A DNA stretch of 64,000 nt from JBKBII01 sp046299415. Its GTDB lineage: Bacteria; Pseudomonadota; Gammaproteobacteria; Ectothiorhodospirales; Ectothiorhodospiraceae. A model generated the notes under the pieces. That model was not told where the DNA came from and searched no databases. It worked only from the letters and a program-made list of their open reading frames with translations. Positions within the stretch are counted from its first letter, which is position 1. Each line of letters begins with the position of its first letter. Of the stretch, positions 28,928-37,863 are shown piece after piece. A program made the translations under genes and the position numbers. The stretch covers positions 62,001 through 126,000 of the forward strand of contig JBKBII010000009.1 in assembly GCA_046299415.1 (NCBI GenBank), in the 5' to 3' direction.

Positions 28928-29632
28928 TCAGGCCGTTTCGGTAAGTTTTGCGGAGGGTGAGCCAGCGCGCTGGAACTCAGCCTTGAGACGGGCCTCGAGC
29001 CAGCGGTCGATGCCGTTCTTGATGGCGATGAGTAGACCCATCGCCATGAACGCGCCCGGTGGCAACAGCGCCAGCAGGAATCCCCCTTGATCGCCCGTCA
29101 ACGTGATCGTCCATGTGCGGGCGATATCACCAAACAGGAGATGCGCGTTGGCGAGTAACGTGCCCTGTCCGAGCAGTTCGCGGAAGCCGCCGAGAACGAT
29201 CAGCACAGCCGAGAACCCGAGACCCATCATTAGGCCGTCGAACATCGACGGGAGGATCGGGTTACGCGATGCGAAGGCTTCGGCGCGGGCGATGATCGCG
29301 CAGTTGGTGACAATCAACGGGATGAAAATACCGAGAATGAGATAGAGCTCGTAGAGATAGGCGCTCATGAGCAACTCGATCGCGGTGACTGTCGACGCGA
29401 TGATGAGGACAAAAATCGGGATGCGAATTTCGGGTCGCAGGCCATGACGCATCGAGGCCACGAGGCCGTTGGAGACGACGAGGGTCAGCGTAGTGGCAAG
29501 GGCGAGGCCGACCGCGTTGATCACTGAGTTTGTGATCGCGAGGAGTGGGCACAGGCCGAGTAGCTGCACAAGCCCCGGGTTGTTGATCCACAGGCCGTCG
29601 CGGGCGATGGCACTCAGGCTTGAGCTGCTCAT
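28928..29632 (-). CDS. rsxE: Rnf/Rsx electron transport complex subunit E
   Basis: From ATG 29632 the product has 234 residues with about six membrane helices. Signature segments are the start region NNPGLVQLLGLCPLLAITNS, the conserved IVTNCAIIARAEAFASRNP and the C-terminal LLALLPPGAFMAMGLLIAIK. The NC and GRAEAFA-like motifs are shared with NqrD, but the tail is RsxE-like. RsxE is an inner-membrane subunit of the complex that moves electrons between NADH and ferredoxin (or reduces SoxR). The rsxABCDG genes normally found just upstream are absent: the upstream neighbours are a small unknown and a photolyase. Confidence 0.9.
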   Translation of the reverse strand: MSSSSLSAIARDGLWINNPGLVQLLGLCPLLAITNSVINAVGLALATTLTLVVSNGLVASMRHGLRPEIRIPIFVLIIASTVTAIELLMSAYLYELYLILGIFIPLIVTNCAIIARAEAFASRNPILPSMFDGLMMGLGFSAVLIVLGGFRELLGQGTLLANAHLLFGDIARTWTITLTGDQGGFLLALLPPGAFMAMGLLIAIKNGIDRWLEARLKAEFQRAGSPSAKLTETA

Positions 29633-30033
29633 GATTTCGATCCTCTGCGGGGCACCGACGTTTTGATCGGCTGGGCCGGTGGCCGAAAGGGTGTCTGCGG
29701 CGCCGTAATGTCCGGGCGGCTTTGTGGTGATGCTGACGATCAAGGCCGGACCGGCCGTTTATTTGCGCTCGTTATTTATCGGGGCCTGTTACCGAGGGCT
29801 CTTGCTTTGGGCTCGTCAGCGATTGCCGTCGGTGGAAATCGTTTGCGACAGTTGTCTGTGTTTCCGGTTGAAGTTGGCAGCCGGATTCAGTCGCTGAGCT
29901 TTGCACCGGGTGCTCGCAGCGATGTGAAGGCTGCCCAGCGCGCGAGCTTGTTTGTTGGTTCTAACCCGGCCGTCGAACCAGACGCTGACGGCGCTTGATC
30001 GATCGGAGACCACGCCCCTTCTGCGGGGCTTCC
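29633..30033. other. intergenic region upstream of rsxE
   Basis: About 400 bases without a recognisable gene. Bases around 30014-30029 form a short gcccc-ttctgc-ggggc hairpin just after the small gene at 30034, possibly a weak terminator for that minus-strand gene, though no good T-run follows. The rsxE promoter should be near 29640-29750. Confidence 0.45.
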
Positions 30034-30312
30034 TCAGTGTGCGTGGTGACCTTGGTGCATGAACACGACGCCGTCGAGAGAGGGCAGCGGGATTTCGATT
30101 GGGCTCATGTAATAAGTCGTTTTGAGATCGGGTGAGAGCCGTTCGGTGAGCCGAACTCGATACTGGGTGTCACCGGGCTTTCTGGGTAGCAGAACGCCGA
30201 AGTAGGGCTGCCCATCGTGGGTGAGCCGAATCGGGTGACGTTTTTCTTCCAGGTGGAAGTTGTAGGTGATGTTCTTGGGGTAGCTGAGGGCGGACTCGGA
30301 AAAGCCGGTCAT
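30034..30312 (-). CDS. small hypothetical protein
   Basis: From ATG 30312 (with AGGGA about 8 bases upstream) the product has 92 residues. It reads as a compact beta-rich soluble protein (NITYNFHLEEKRHPIRLTHD, QPYFGVLLPRKPGDTQYRVR, TTYYMSPIEIPLPS), ending in the His-rich MHQGHHAH. The frame is open to a TTG at 30396, but the extension is less protein-like. I recognise no family. It lies 151 bases downstream of the photolyase gene on the same strand and may share its transcript. The C-terminal histidines could bind metal; that is speculation. Confidence 0.6.
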   Translation of the reverse strand: MTGFSESALSYPKNITYNFHLEEKRHPIRLTHDGQPYFGVLLPRKPGDTQYRVRLTERLSPDLKTTYYMSPIEIPLPSLDGVVFMHQGHHAH

Positions 30313-30463
30313 GACAAGTTCCCTGAGGTGGAGGTGTTGGGGCGGGATGGCACAGCGCGTCTTGGCGAGTTGTTTTGCGCGCGAGCATGACTCCAAGGCT
30401 CGGTGTCATCGGTTTACCGCGCGTCGGCGAGGCTTGCGCTGTTTTGAATAGGTCGATGTTGTC

Positions 30464-31966
30464 TCAAGCCGATTCTTTTTTGAGTGCTTCGAAGGCCATG
30501 AGGGCTTCGTTGCGTGATGTTTTGAGGTCGACGACTGGACGCGGATAGTGCCGTGGCTCGAGGTGTTTCGACAAGTGGGCAGGATCGTGGCGGTATTTCA
30601 CCGGTGCCGCTTTGAGCTCTGGCAGGTGTTGCGTGATGTAGGCGTTGTCCGGGTCGAACTTTTCACTTTGCAGCAGCGGATTGAAGATACGAAAGTAGGG
30701 CGCGGCGTCGGCGCCGCTGCCACCGGCCCATTGCCAGCCAAGCGTATTGGCGGCGAGGTCGGCATCGACCAAAGTGTCCCAAAACCACCGCGCGCCAGTC
30801 TGCCATGGGAGGCGGAGGTTCTTGGTCAGGAATGATCCGACAACCATGCGCGCGCGGTTGTGCATCCAGCCGGTGGTCCAGAGCTCACGCATGGCGGCGT
30901 CGACGATCGGGATGCCCGTGCAGCCGCGTTGCCAGGCTTGCAGCAGTTTGTTGTCCGGGTCGGCGCGCCAGTCGAAGTCTTTGAAACGGGGGTTCAGCGG
31001 CTCGTCGGGCGTGTGCGGGAAGTGATAGAGCACATGATGCGCAAACTCTCTCCAGCCGAGCTCGCGGAAAAAGGCTTCGGCCTCTTCGGCGAGGTTTAGA
31101 TCATTCTCGCGCAGGACGTTGACGATCTGGCGCGGACCGATCTCACCAAAATGCAGGTGAGGGGATAGGCGCGACGTGCCGGGTTGATCAGGCCGCTCTC
31201 TGGCCGTGGCGTAGCGCACAATCGGAAGATCCTTGGTGCTGCTTTGACTGTTTCGCGACGAGCCTTTGACGAAGGCCATCAGGCGCGCGTATGCGCCGTC
31301 TTCGCCGGGTTGCCAGTGGTTGAGCCAGTCGTCAGCCCAGTCGCGATCGGGGAGCAGGGCCAGATCATCAAGGTGCAAGGGCTGCGGGGCTTTTTCACCA
31401 AGCATTGCGGGATGCAGTTGTTTGGGGGCGTCGCACAGGCGCTCGTCAAAGCCCTGACGTTTGGCCGCGCGCCAGAACGGTGAAAATACTTTGTAGGGAT
31501 CGCCATTTTGGGTTTGAAGCGACCATGGCTCGACGAGCAGGGCCGCATTGAAAGAGCGGACTTCGATGCCGCGTTCGCGGAGGACTTGCTTGATGCTGCG
31601 GTCGCGTTCAATGGCCTGCGGTTCGTAGGTTCGATTCCAGGTAACGAGGCTGGCTCCAGTGGCTTCGATCAGCGCTGTGAGGGTGGCGGCGCTGTCTCCT
31701 TTGAAGCAATGCAGCTCGCCGCCACGGTCCGCGATGGCGCGGATTAGGGCGGCAAGCGAGTGATGAAGCCACCAGTTCGACGCGGCGCCTGGCGCCCATG
31801 GCGCGAGCTCTTCCGGTGCATGGATGTAGACGATGAGGGTTTTGCGTGCGTTCGCACAGGCGGCAGCGAGCGCTGGATTGTCGTCGAGTCGAAGGTCTCG
31901 GCGCAGCCATACGATCGCGGTATCGTGTATCGCTCGTGCGTCTGATGGCGTGGCGTCGTCGGACAT
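30464..31966 (-). CDS. phrB: deoxyribodipyrimidine photolyase (class I CPD type)
   Basis: The 500-residue product matches the family in length. The N-terminal alpha/beta antenna domain starts IVWLRRDLRLDDNPAL. The C-terminal FAD domain has TSRLSPHLHFGEIGPRQI, ELGWREFAHHVLYHFP, GIPIVDAAMRELWTTGWMHN with the N/R/A/R-type FAD contacts, and WQWAGGSGADAAPYFRIFNP containing tryptophans of the electron-transfer chain. The enzyme uses blue light and FADH- to split cyclobutane pyrimidine dimers. It is part of a same-strand island with an SDR, an iron-sulfur photolyase homologue and a MerR regulator, consistent with light-controlled expression. Confidence 0.95.
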   Translation of the reverse strand: MSDDATPSDARAIHDTAIVWLRRDLRLDDNPALAAACANARKTLIVYIHAPEELAPWAPGAASNWWLHHSLAALIRAIADRGGELHCFKGDSAATLTALIEATGASLVTWNRTYEPQAIERDRSIKQVLRERGIEVRSFNAALLVEPWSLQTQNGDPYKVFSPFWRAAKRQGFDERLCDAPKQLHPAMLGEKAPQPLHLDDLALLPDRDWADDWLNHWQPGEDGAYARLMAFVKGSSRNSQSSTKDLPIVRYATARERPDQPGTSRLSPHLHFGEIGPRQIVNVLRENDLNLAEEAEAFFRELGWREFAHHVLYHFPHTPDEPLNPRFKDFDWRADPDNKLLQAWQRGCTGIPIVDAAMRELWTTGWMHNRARMVVGSFLTKNLRLPWQTGARWFWDTLVDADLAANTLGWQWAGGSGADAAPYFRIFNPLLQSEKFDPDNAYITQHLPELKAAPVKYRHDPAHLSKHLEPRHYPRPVVDLKTSRNEALMAFEALKKESA

Positions 31967-32275
31967 TGTCGAGGTCTACCCTTTGTTGGAGAAACGCCAA
32001 ATCGATGGCTGCGTGAGCGCAGGTTTTGGCACGGTGCCCGATCGCTGTGGCGACGATGGCTATCGCAACGATGAAGGAGGTCTCGCGCCTCGTGCTCGAG
32101 GCGCCCAGCGTCACGACACACGCGCGTTCTTTTGACTTTTTTGATTTGGATCGACGCGCCAGTCATCAAAAAGACAAATCGGGCGTCCTCGATGGACATC
32201 AAAGCGATGGCGGCGAGGATATCGTCTGTCGGCATGACCTCCGCGTACCTTGCTTGGTCTCGTGAAGGTTGCCGC
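31967..32275. other. intergenic region between SDR and photolyase
   Basis: About 310 bases. A minus-strand frame that begins at MPTDDILAAIALMSIEDARF looks mildly protein-like but runs into the photolyase gene as Arg/His-rich sequence, so I do not call a gene. The region probably carries the photolyase promoter. Confidence 0.4.
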
Positions 32276-33055
32276 TCAGGTGCGTGTGCGCGCTGGAAGC
32301 AGCGGGCGAATATGAGTGAAGCCGCCGTCGCAGGCAAGGATTTCACCCGTCATCCAGCTGGCATCGAGCAAGAGGAATTCGGCCAGCCGTGCTTGATCGT
32401 CGGCTTGACCGTAGCGCCCCAATGGATATTGGGCGGTTATCGCGGCCTCGGCCTGGGCATTGGCGAATAGGCGTTCGGTGGCGCCCGTCCGCGTGAGCCC
32501 CGGCGCGATGGCGTTGACGCGTAATCCTTGGGAAGCATAAGTGGCGGCCGTCGCCGCAACGAGCGCGGCGACGGCGCCTTTGGCCATGGCGATGGCCTCG
32601 TGGTTGGGGACGCCGATCGCGGCGACGACCGACGAAAACAGTACCGCTGCCCCGGCAGGCGTGTCTTCGTCAGCGGCTTTAACTCGCGCGGCCGTCCACG
32701 CCCTTAGGGTAAAAAAGGCGCTGTCGGCGTTGGCGGCCATGGCGGCGCGGTATTGGGTTTCGGTGGTGCGATGCAAAGGCGCAAGCAGAGTGGATCCCGC
32801 GGCGTGAACCAGGCCAGCAGGGGTGCTGCCGAATGCTGCGGTCGCTGCTTGAATGGCGTGTTGAGCGCCGGCTTCAGTCGAGACGTCGGCCTCAATAATG
32901 CAATCGTCCGCCCCGGCGCGTTCGTGCAAGACGTCCACGTCGCGCGCGACGAGTGCAAGGCGATGGCCGCGCTGATGAAGTCGCTCGATCAATGCGCCGG
33001 CAACGCCACCCGTGGCGCCAGTGATGAGAATGTCGATGGCGGCGGGTTGGTTCAT
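32276..33055 (-). CDS. atypical short-chain dehydrogenase/reductase lacking the catalytic Tyr
   Basis: The product has 259 residues with the classical SDR fold: the nucleotide-binding ITGATGGVAG (about residues 11-20), the Asp-containing segment around 55-57 (EADVS), HAAGS for the usual NNAG, and an LFSSV serine strand. At the active site the YxxxK motif is replaced by NHEAIAMAK: Lys159 remains but Ile155 occupies the tyrosine position. Such proteins may have lost reductase activity or use another residue. The tail LLDASWMTGEILACDGGFTH is the standard SDR ending. It lies between two photolyase-family genes on the same strand, so it may act in a light-linked pathway. Cofactor is not certain. 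Confidence 0.85.
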   Translation of the reverse strand: MNQPAAIDILITGATGGVAGALIERLHQRGHRLALVARDVDVLHERAGADDCIIEADVSTEAGAQHAIQAATAAFGSTPAGLVHAAGSTLLAPLHRTTETQYRAAMAANADSAFFTLRAWTAARVKAADEDTPAGAAVLFSSVVAAIGVPNHEAIAMAKGAVAALVAATAATYASQGLRVNAIAPGLTRTGATERLFANAQAEAAITAQYPLGRYGQADDQARLAEFLLLDASWMTGEILACDGGFTHIRPLLPARTRT

Positions 33056-33310
33056 CTGGCAGGTCTCCTGGGGCTGTCGTGGCCGTCTCGGGCCGCTGAG
33101 GGTAAAGATCCGAGGTAGGTTGATTTAGTTCGAAGTTATTGCGGGTTCGTTCAGTATGTTGTGCAACACCGTAGTGGCTGCACTCAACCGACGCTCGATT
33201 GTTCTCGACCGTTTTTTGCTCGCAGTGTTGCATTGCAGGCGTTGCCGCGCCGCTGATCGTGGCGCCCCCGGAAGTGGACTCGCGTCGATAGAGGTGGGTG
33301 GCGATCGGAT

Positions 33311-35053
33311 TCAGACTCGTTCGCCTGCGCGCAGCCGGTGACGAATATCACGCGCATGGCGGCGAATCGTGTCGAGTCGACTGGGCTCGATTCGTGCGAG
33401 GTTTTTCCATTGCAACGCCGTGCGCGGGTGGCGCGCAAAGCGCTCGGCATGGCGGGCCAGGAAGTCCCAGTACAAGGTCGTGAAGGGGCAGGCGTCTGCA
33501 CCGCTTGACTCAGACGGGTTGTAGCGACAATCCGTGCAGTAATTGCTCATGCGCTGAATGTACTTGCCTGTCGCGACGTAGGGTTTCGACGCCATGCGTC
33601 CACCGTCGGCGTACTGGGACATTCCGATCACGTTGGGGATTTCGACCCATTCGACGGCGTCGACGTAGACGGCGAGGAACCAGTCCGAGATCTCGCGTGG
33701 CCGCACGCCGACGAGTTGCGCGAACAGTCCGAGCACCATCAAGCGCTGGATGTGGTGGGCGTAGCCAAAGCGCAGCGTTTGGCCGACCGATTCGGCGAGG
33801 CAGCGGCAGTCGGTTTGTCCAGACCAAAACAGTTCGGGCAGCGGTTCATCGGCGTCAAGTGCGTTGGTGTCATGCCAAAAATCGCGATTGAGGTGGTAGA
33901 GACCTCGAACGTACTCGCGCCAACCCAGCACTTGGCGAATGAAGCCCTCGACGGCTTCGAGAGGGGCTTGGCCTTGTCGATAGGCAGCTTCGGCGCGGGC
34001 GATGACCTCACGTGGGTCGAGCAGCTTGAGGTTCAGTGCGCATGAGAGTCGTGCGTGGTAGAGCCAGGGCTCGTTGGTCCACATCGCATCTTGGTAGCGC
34101 CCGAAGTCGGCGAGTCGGGTTGCGATGAAATCGTCAAGTGCGGTCTTCGCGTCCTCGGGGGTGACCGGCCAGTCGAAGTCATCCCATGAACCGATCAGTT
34201 CGGGGATGCAATGTTCGAGGTCGGCGCGGGCGGCGAGTGTTACCGCATCGGGTTCGAATTGCAGCGGTCGAGGCAGGTTTGTGGGGCCCTTCTTGCCAAA
34301 GTTTCCGCGGTTGGATGCGTCGAAGTTCCAGCGTTCGCCGACCGGCTGATCGCCATCCATCAAAACGTTGTGATGGCGGCGCGCTTCGCGATAAAACCAT
34401 TCGAGGCGTAGCTCGCGCCGGCCACGCGCCCAGTCGGCGAATTCTTCTCGGGTGTAGAGAAAGTGCGGTTCGTCGTGGACGTCCCGCCCGGCGTCGTGTT
34501 CGAGCTGACAAGCCCCCTTGGAATCATCCTGGGTCGCATCCTCGATAATGTGCTCAAGGGCCTCCCTGACCTCGCGTTCGACGCGACGATCACCCGAAAT
34601 CAGACGTTGAATGCGGAAGCACCCGCGGGCGGCTACGGCAATGCGGGGTAGATCCTCGACGAGGGCTGCAGCGAGAGTACTCGCGTCGTGCTGGCCCAGT
34701 TCGCGGTAGTGCACCGTGAACCCAGCTTCGCGCCATTGGTCGCGGCGGTGACGCATCGCTGCGAGAAACGCGAGCGCGCGGGCCCGGTGCGATAGGGGTT
34801 GACGTGACTCCGCGGCGACCTCGGCCATCCAGATCTCGTCGCGGTCGGTTGCCCAGTCGAAATGCTCGGCGAGGCCGGGATCGAGTTGGTCGCCAAGAAT
34901 GATCCAGAGTCGCTTCGGACACTCGGTTTGATTTTTATCGGTGGCGCGCCGGTGCGCGCGCCTGGCCGTACCGTCTCGTGGGTCTGTTCCTTGCGACTGA
35001 CCACGGTTTCCGCTGTTCGTTGATTGATCGTTCGAAGCCTTGCCTGATGCCAT
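33311..35053 (-). CDS. iron-sulfur bacterial cryptochrome / (6-4) photolyase (FeS-BCP family)
   Basis: From ATG 35053 the product has 580 residues; the start is weak (no Shine-Dalgarno) and the frame is open to a GTG at 35128. The Rossmann-like domain begins RLWIILGDQLDPGLAEHFDW, as in the photolyase-related group. The catalytic part has QVLGWREYVRGLYHLNRDFW and LRFGYAHHIQRLMVLGLFAQ, MWTNEPWLYHARLSCALNLK (one cluster cysteine), and NYCTDCRYNPSES...ADACPF, supplying the other three of a [4Fe-4S] set. Characterised members repair (6-4) photoproducts or act as photoreceptors. The N-terminal ~45 residues and a patch near DDSKGACQLEHDAG are low-complexity. No second function is implied by context beyond the light island. 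Confidence 0.9.
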   Translation of the reverse strand: MASGKASNDQSTNSGNRGQSQGTDPRDGTARRAHRRATDKNQTECPKRLWIILGDQLDPGLAEHFDWATDRDEIWMAEVAAESRQPLSHRARALAFLAAMRHRRDQWREAGFTVHYRELGQHDASTLAAALVEDLPRIAVAARGCFRIQRLISGDRRVEREVREALEHIIEDATQDDSKGACQLEHDAGRDVHDEPHFLYTREEFADWARGRRELRLEWFYREARRHHNVLMDGDQPVGERWNFDASNRGNFGKKGPTNLPRPLQFEPDAVTLAARADLEHCIPELIGSWDDFDWPVTPEDAKTALDDFIATRLADFGRYQDAMWTNEPWLYHARLSCALNLKLLDPREVIARAEAAYRQGQAPLEAVEGFIRQVLGWREYVRGLYHLNRDFWHDTNALDADEPLPELFWSGQTDCRCLAESVGQTLRFGYAHHIQRLMVLGLFAQLVGVRPREISDWFLAVYVDAVEWVEIPNVIGMSQYADGGRMASKPYVATGKYIQRMSNYCTDCRYNPSESSGADACPFTTLYWDFLARHAERFARHPRTALQWKNLARIEPSRLDTIRRHARDIRHRLRAGERV

Positions 35054-35646
35054 ATCTGGGTATCCGTTACGGCGCATCGACGATGCGAAACCACAGGTTC
35101 GGACTGCACGATACGTACGGATGTTCACGTCATCGGCGAGAATTTGAGCAGATAACTTGCGGTCGACTCTTCACGGGGCCCACGCGCAACGGCTCTCGAG
35201 AAGGTGTTGGTGGCTCTAGCTCGTTGGATCATCGTTCGTGGGTCAACGCCGCCGGTTCTGCTCGTTTTGAGACGAGATGGGGTCTTTGTCGACGCTGGTG
35301 GCTGATCAACCGGGAGCTGTTTCGGTGAAATCACAGCGAAAAGCTCGGCAGGACGAAGCGCCATGCGGCACCGGCTTTGCGGCTCGGGCTTTACGATTTG
35401 GTGTCGACGCGGACGTCGGTTACTCGCGAATCCCGTCATTTTTGAACAACGGGATTCGCGCTTGGCAGAAGGGCAGGACTTGGATGACGAGATCGAACGA
35501 TCGCCCAGGCGCGAAGTTGATCTTAGCCACCGACTGTCGCCGTTGTGGCTTGGCATGCGGGTGGTCGAGCGCACGCTTGGCCCGTCGTGCCGATGTTGGG
35601 GCTATGCAAGGCGGAATTTGGTTCGTTGTTCAATCGCTGACGTTGA
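35054..35646. other. intergenic region with a 12-bp perfect hairpin at 35425-35460
   Basis: No accepted gene: a plus-strand frame here (35277-35762) runs into the MerR gene in antisense and lacks any pattern. Bases 35425-35436 and 35449-35460 are perfectly complementary (arm cgcgaatcccgt, 12-base loop). No T-run follows on either strand. The position between the MerR gene and the iron-sulfur photolyase gene, both minus-strand, makes attenuation, mRNA processing or protein binding possible. Confidence 0.5.
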
Positions 35647-37011
35647 TCATGCACTGCGGCTTCGCCCCGATCCTGATCGACGTACATGAACCGAGTGGAG
35701 CAACTGATCCCACAGCACGTGATCCGGAAACGCCGATTGTGAAAGCCCCAGTGAGTCGCTGATCGCGATGATTGCGTCCGCCGTATCGTCGGGGAGTACA
35801 ACGACCGATCGGCTTTCGGTATCCCGTGGCAGCTCGAGCGGCTGCCGTTCGATTTGCGCAAGCCCGCGCGCGGCGTTGCCGGCGAGCAATGTCGTTAGCC
35901 TGCAGTTTTCGAGAATGTCTTCGAGTTGTTGGTTCTGAGGGCTGCGAACGATTTGCGAGGAGACGTGAAGGATTAAACCGCAGGGTCGATGATGGCGGGT
36001 GAGAACCTGCAAGGCTCGTGCGCTGACAACGTCGTCGAGCAAAACGACGCGCAGTCCGATTCGAGCAGTCGCCGAAGCGAGTATCAGCCCGGGAATACGT
36101 CGATGCCCGCTGCCAAAAACGCCAAAGATCACGGTTGGGCCGCCGTACACGAACTGTATGGATTGCAGTTCCTGGAGCAGATGCCCACTGAGCCAACTGC
36201 CGATCAATGTCAATCGTGCCTCGGCCTCAGGGTCGCTCTTGATGCCGTGGAGCAAGGCGTCGTACAGACGCGGGATCACGTCGAGGTACAGAGAAGTCCA
36301 GTCAAGTCGGAGCCGCAGTTGATGCAGCACGCGATGGAACGCGTCGAGATCGAGCTTCGCAATGGCGTCGAACAGCGCACGTGCTGCGGGATCGTTGGAA
36401 AGATCGAGTTCGATTGCCGAGGCCATCGTTCGATCGTGCGATAGCGATGAACGAGACGCTTGGGCGTCGTCGGGAGAAGGGTTCGCCTGAGTGGCTGCTG
36501 CGCGCAGCGCTTCACGGCGCTCGAGCGCGCGTGCGACTTGCGAAATCGGGATGCCTTCGCCGACGAGTTCCAGAATTGAGCGAATGCGATCGATATCGTC
36601 GTCGCTGTAGAGTCGATGACCTTTCGCGGTGCGAGTTGGCGAAATGAGCCCGTAACGCCGCTCCCACGCACGCAGCGTGACGGGGTTGATGTCTAGACGA
36701 TCGCAGACGACGCCGATCGGATAGAGGCCGGGTGGGTCGTCATCGAGGTCGGTGTCGCTGAGCACGAACGTCGACGAGACGACGGGGTTCGATGACGGGT
36801 TGTTGGTTGAATCGCGCCCGGGGTCGTTTTCGGGGTTGAGTGGCGGTGTCGGCTCCCCATAACGAAGGCTTTCGTTACCTGGGCTCGACTGGACCGGGGG
36901 CGGGGTGGAAAACCGGGCGCTCGCGCTGGCTGTCGAGCCCACGTCGAGCCCTGCGCCGGTCGATGCTTCGAGCGGTGTCGTTGCGGACGTTTGGTCGGCC
37001 GGGTTTCGCAT
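35647..37011 (-). CDS. MerR-family regulator, LitR/CarH-like
   Basis: From ATG 37011 the product has 454 residues; a TTG at 37038 is an alternative. About 95 residues of low complexity precede a MerR DNA-binding domain (LYPIGVVCDRLDINPVTLRA, WERRYGLISPTRTAKGHRLY). The C-terminal ~240 residues resemble the cobalamin-binding module of light-sensing MerR proteins (helical bundle, then VIFGVFGSGHRRIPGLIL and an ARIGLRVVLLDDVVSARAL Rossmann-like stretch). The W-x9-EH motif of CarH is not visible, and the axial-ligand loop reads GSGHRRIPG rather than ExHxxG, so B12 binding is doubtful. Location beside two photolyase genes fits control of this island. Confidence 0.83.
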   Translation of the reverse strand: MRNPADQTSATTPLEASTGAGLDVGSTASASARFSTPPPVQSSPGNESLRYGEPTPPLNPENDPGRDSTNNPSSNPVVSSTFVLSDTDLDDDPPGLYPIGVVCDRLDINPVTLRAWERRYGLISPTRTAKGHRLYSDDDIDRIRSILELVGEGIPISQVARALERREALRAAATQANPSPDDAQASRSSLSHDRTMASAIELDLSNDPAARALFDAIAKLDLDAFHRVLHQLRLRLDWTSLYLDVIPRLYDALLHGIKSDPEAEARLTLIGSWLSGHLLQELQSIQFVYGGPTVIFGVFGSGHRRIPGLILASATARIGLRVVLLDDVVSARALQVLTRHHRPCGLILHVSSQIVRSPQNQQLEDILENCRLTTLLAGNAARGLAQIERQPLELPRDTESRSVVVLPDDTADAIIAISDSLGLSQSAFPDHVLWDQLLHSVHVRRSGSGRSRSA

Positions 37012-37863
37012 AGCGAGGATTGTACACAAACTCGACAAAAGTCCTACCAGACTTGCACCGACCCCGTTGAGCGGCGCTGAAATACCGTTTTTCGGTTCGT
37101 TCTTTGCGATGATCCGACGCTGTCATCGCCGACGCGATGTTCGTTGGTGAACACTAGCCGGGCCAAGTTGAGTCGCTGATCGATTTGCCAGCGCGGCGAA
37201 TCAGCCCGTTAACCAAATACAGGGCCTCTCGGTGGCGGGGCGCTTAACGCGTGAACTTGGCTGAAGTTCTTGGACTGATTTTGAGCGTTAGACCGTTTTG
37301 AGTCGCCAACGCCGTTGGTGTGTCAGTTGATGGCCGGCGCTTTCGACGACCGAATTTTTTCAACGGTTGTAGCATCCGTCGAATAGGCACCGCGACCTCG
37401 GACGTGGGAATTCAACATTTATCTTCAACATTGCCCCAAAAGTTTCAGCGAGCAAGGGGGGATCGGCAGACTCAAGAGTCTCGGCAGACGACGGTGGCGG
37501 TGGAGCTAGGCCGAGACTCTTGAGATGAATCGCTTCGAGCGGCTAAAGGGGTAGGTGTAGCACGTGGAGAAATCGACGATGCACGATTGGAACAGCCTCA
37601 GCCATCGGTCGATGGCGCTGTGGTCTCGCGGAAATCGACACTTCGGCTTTGACCGTTGGGTCGGGTCGAGGCGGAGAATCGCGGACATCGGCGTGGTCGT
37701 GTCCGAGGCAGGGATGTTGGCGTGGCCGTCGCGGGGTCGTCAGTGGCTACGATCGTTGTGCGGAACTGCGGAGGCGATGATCGAATCGCGCTTGAATGAA
37801 CCGGCCGTCTGGGGCGTTCGGAATCGGGCGTCAGGGCCGTCTCGTCAGTCGCGGTTTTTTGCG
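37012..37863. other. 850-bp divergent intergenic region with a 14-bp perfect inverted repeat
   Basis: This lies between the MerR gene (minus) and the DUF255 gene (plus). A TGTACA at 37021-37026 lies next to the MerR start and resembles sites used by LitR-type regulators, so self-control is possible. Bases 37471-37484 (ctcaagagtctcgg) and 37511-37524 are perfect inverted repeats with a 26-base spacer. The plus-strand frame is open from 37564, but that part is Arg/Ser-rich and precedes the signal peptide. Confidence 0.5.
37471..37524. repeat. 14-bp perfect inverted repeat
   Basis: Arms ctcaagagtctcgg (37471-37484) and ccgagactcttgag (37511-37524) are exact reverse complements with 26 bases between. 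It is upstream of the DUF255 gene, with no T-run. It could be a transcript hairpin or a binding site. Confidence 0.9.

Noticed and set aside
31744..32346. Minus-strand 200-residue frame between SDR and photolyase genes
   Set aside because: It runs into the photolyase gene in another frame and turns Arg/His-rich; only a short N-terminal stretch looks protein-like.
35277..35762. Plus-strand 161-residue frame near the MerR gene
   Set aside because: It runs antisense into the MerR gene and has no family pattern or start signal.
37564..37863. Upstream extension of the DUF255 frame as part of the protein
   Set aside because: About 100 Arg/Ser-rich codons precede a clear signal peptide; translation from 37864 is more sensible.
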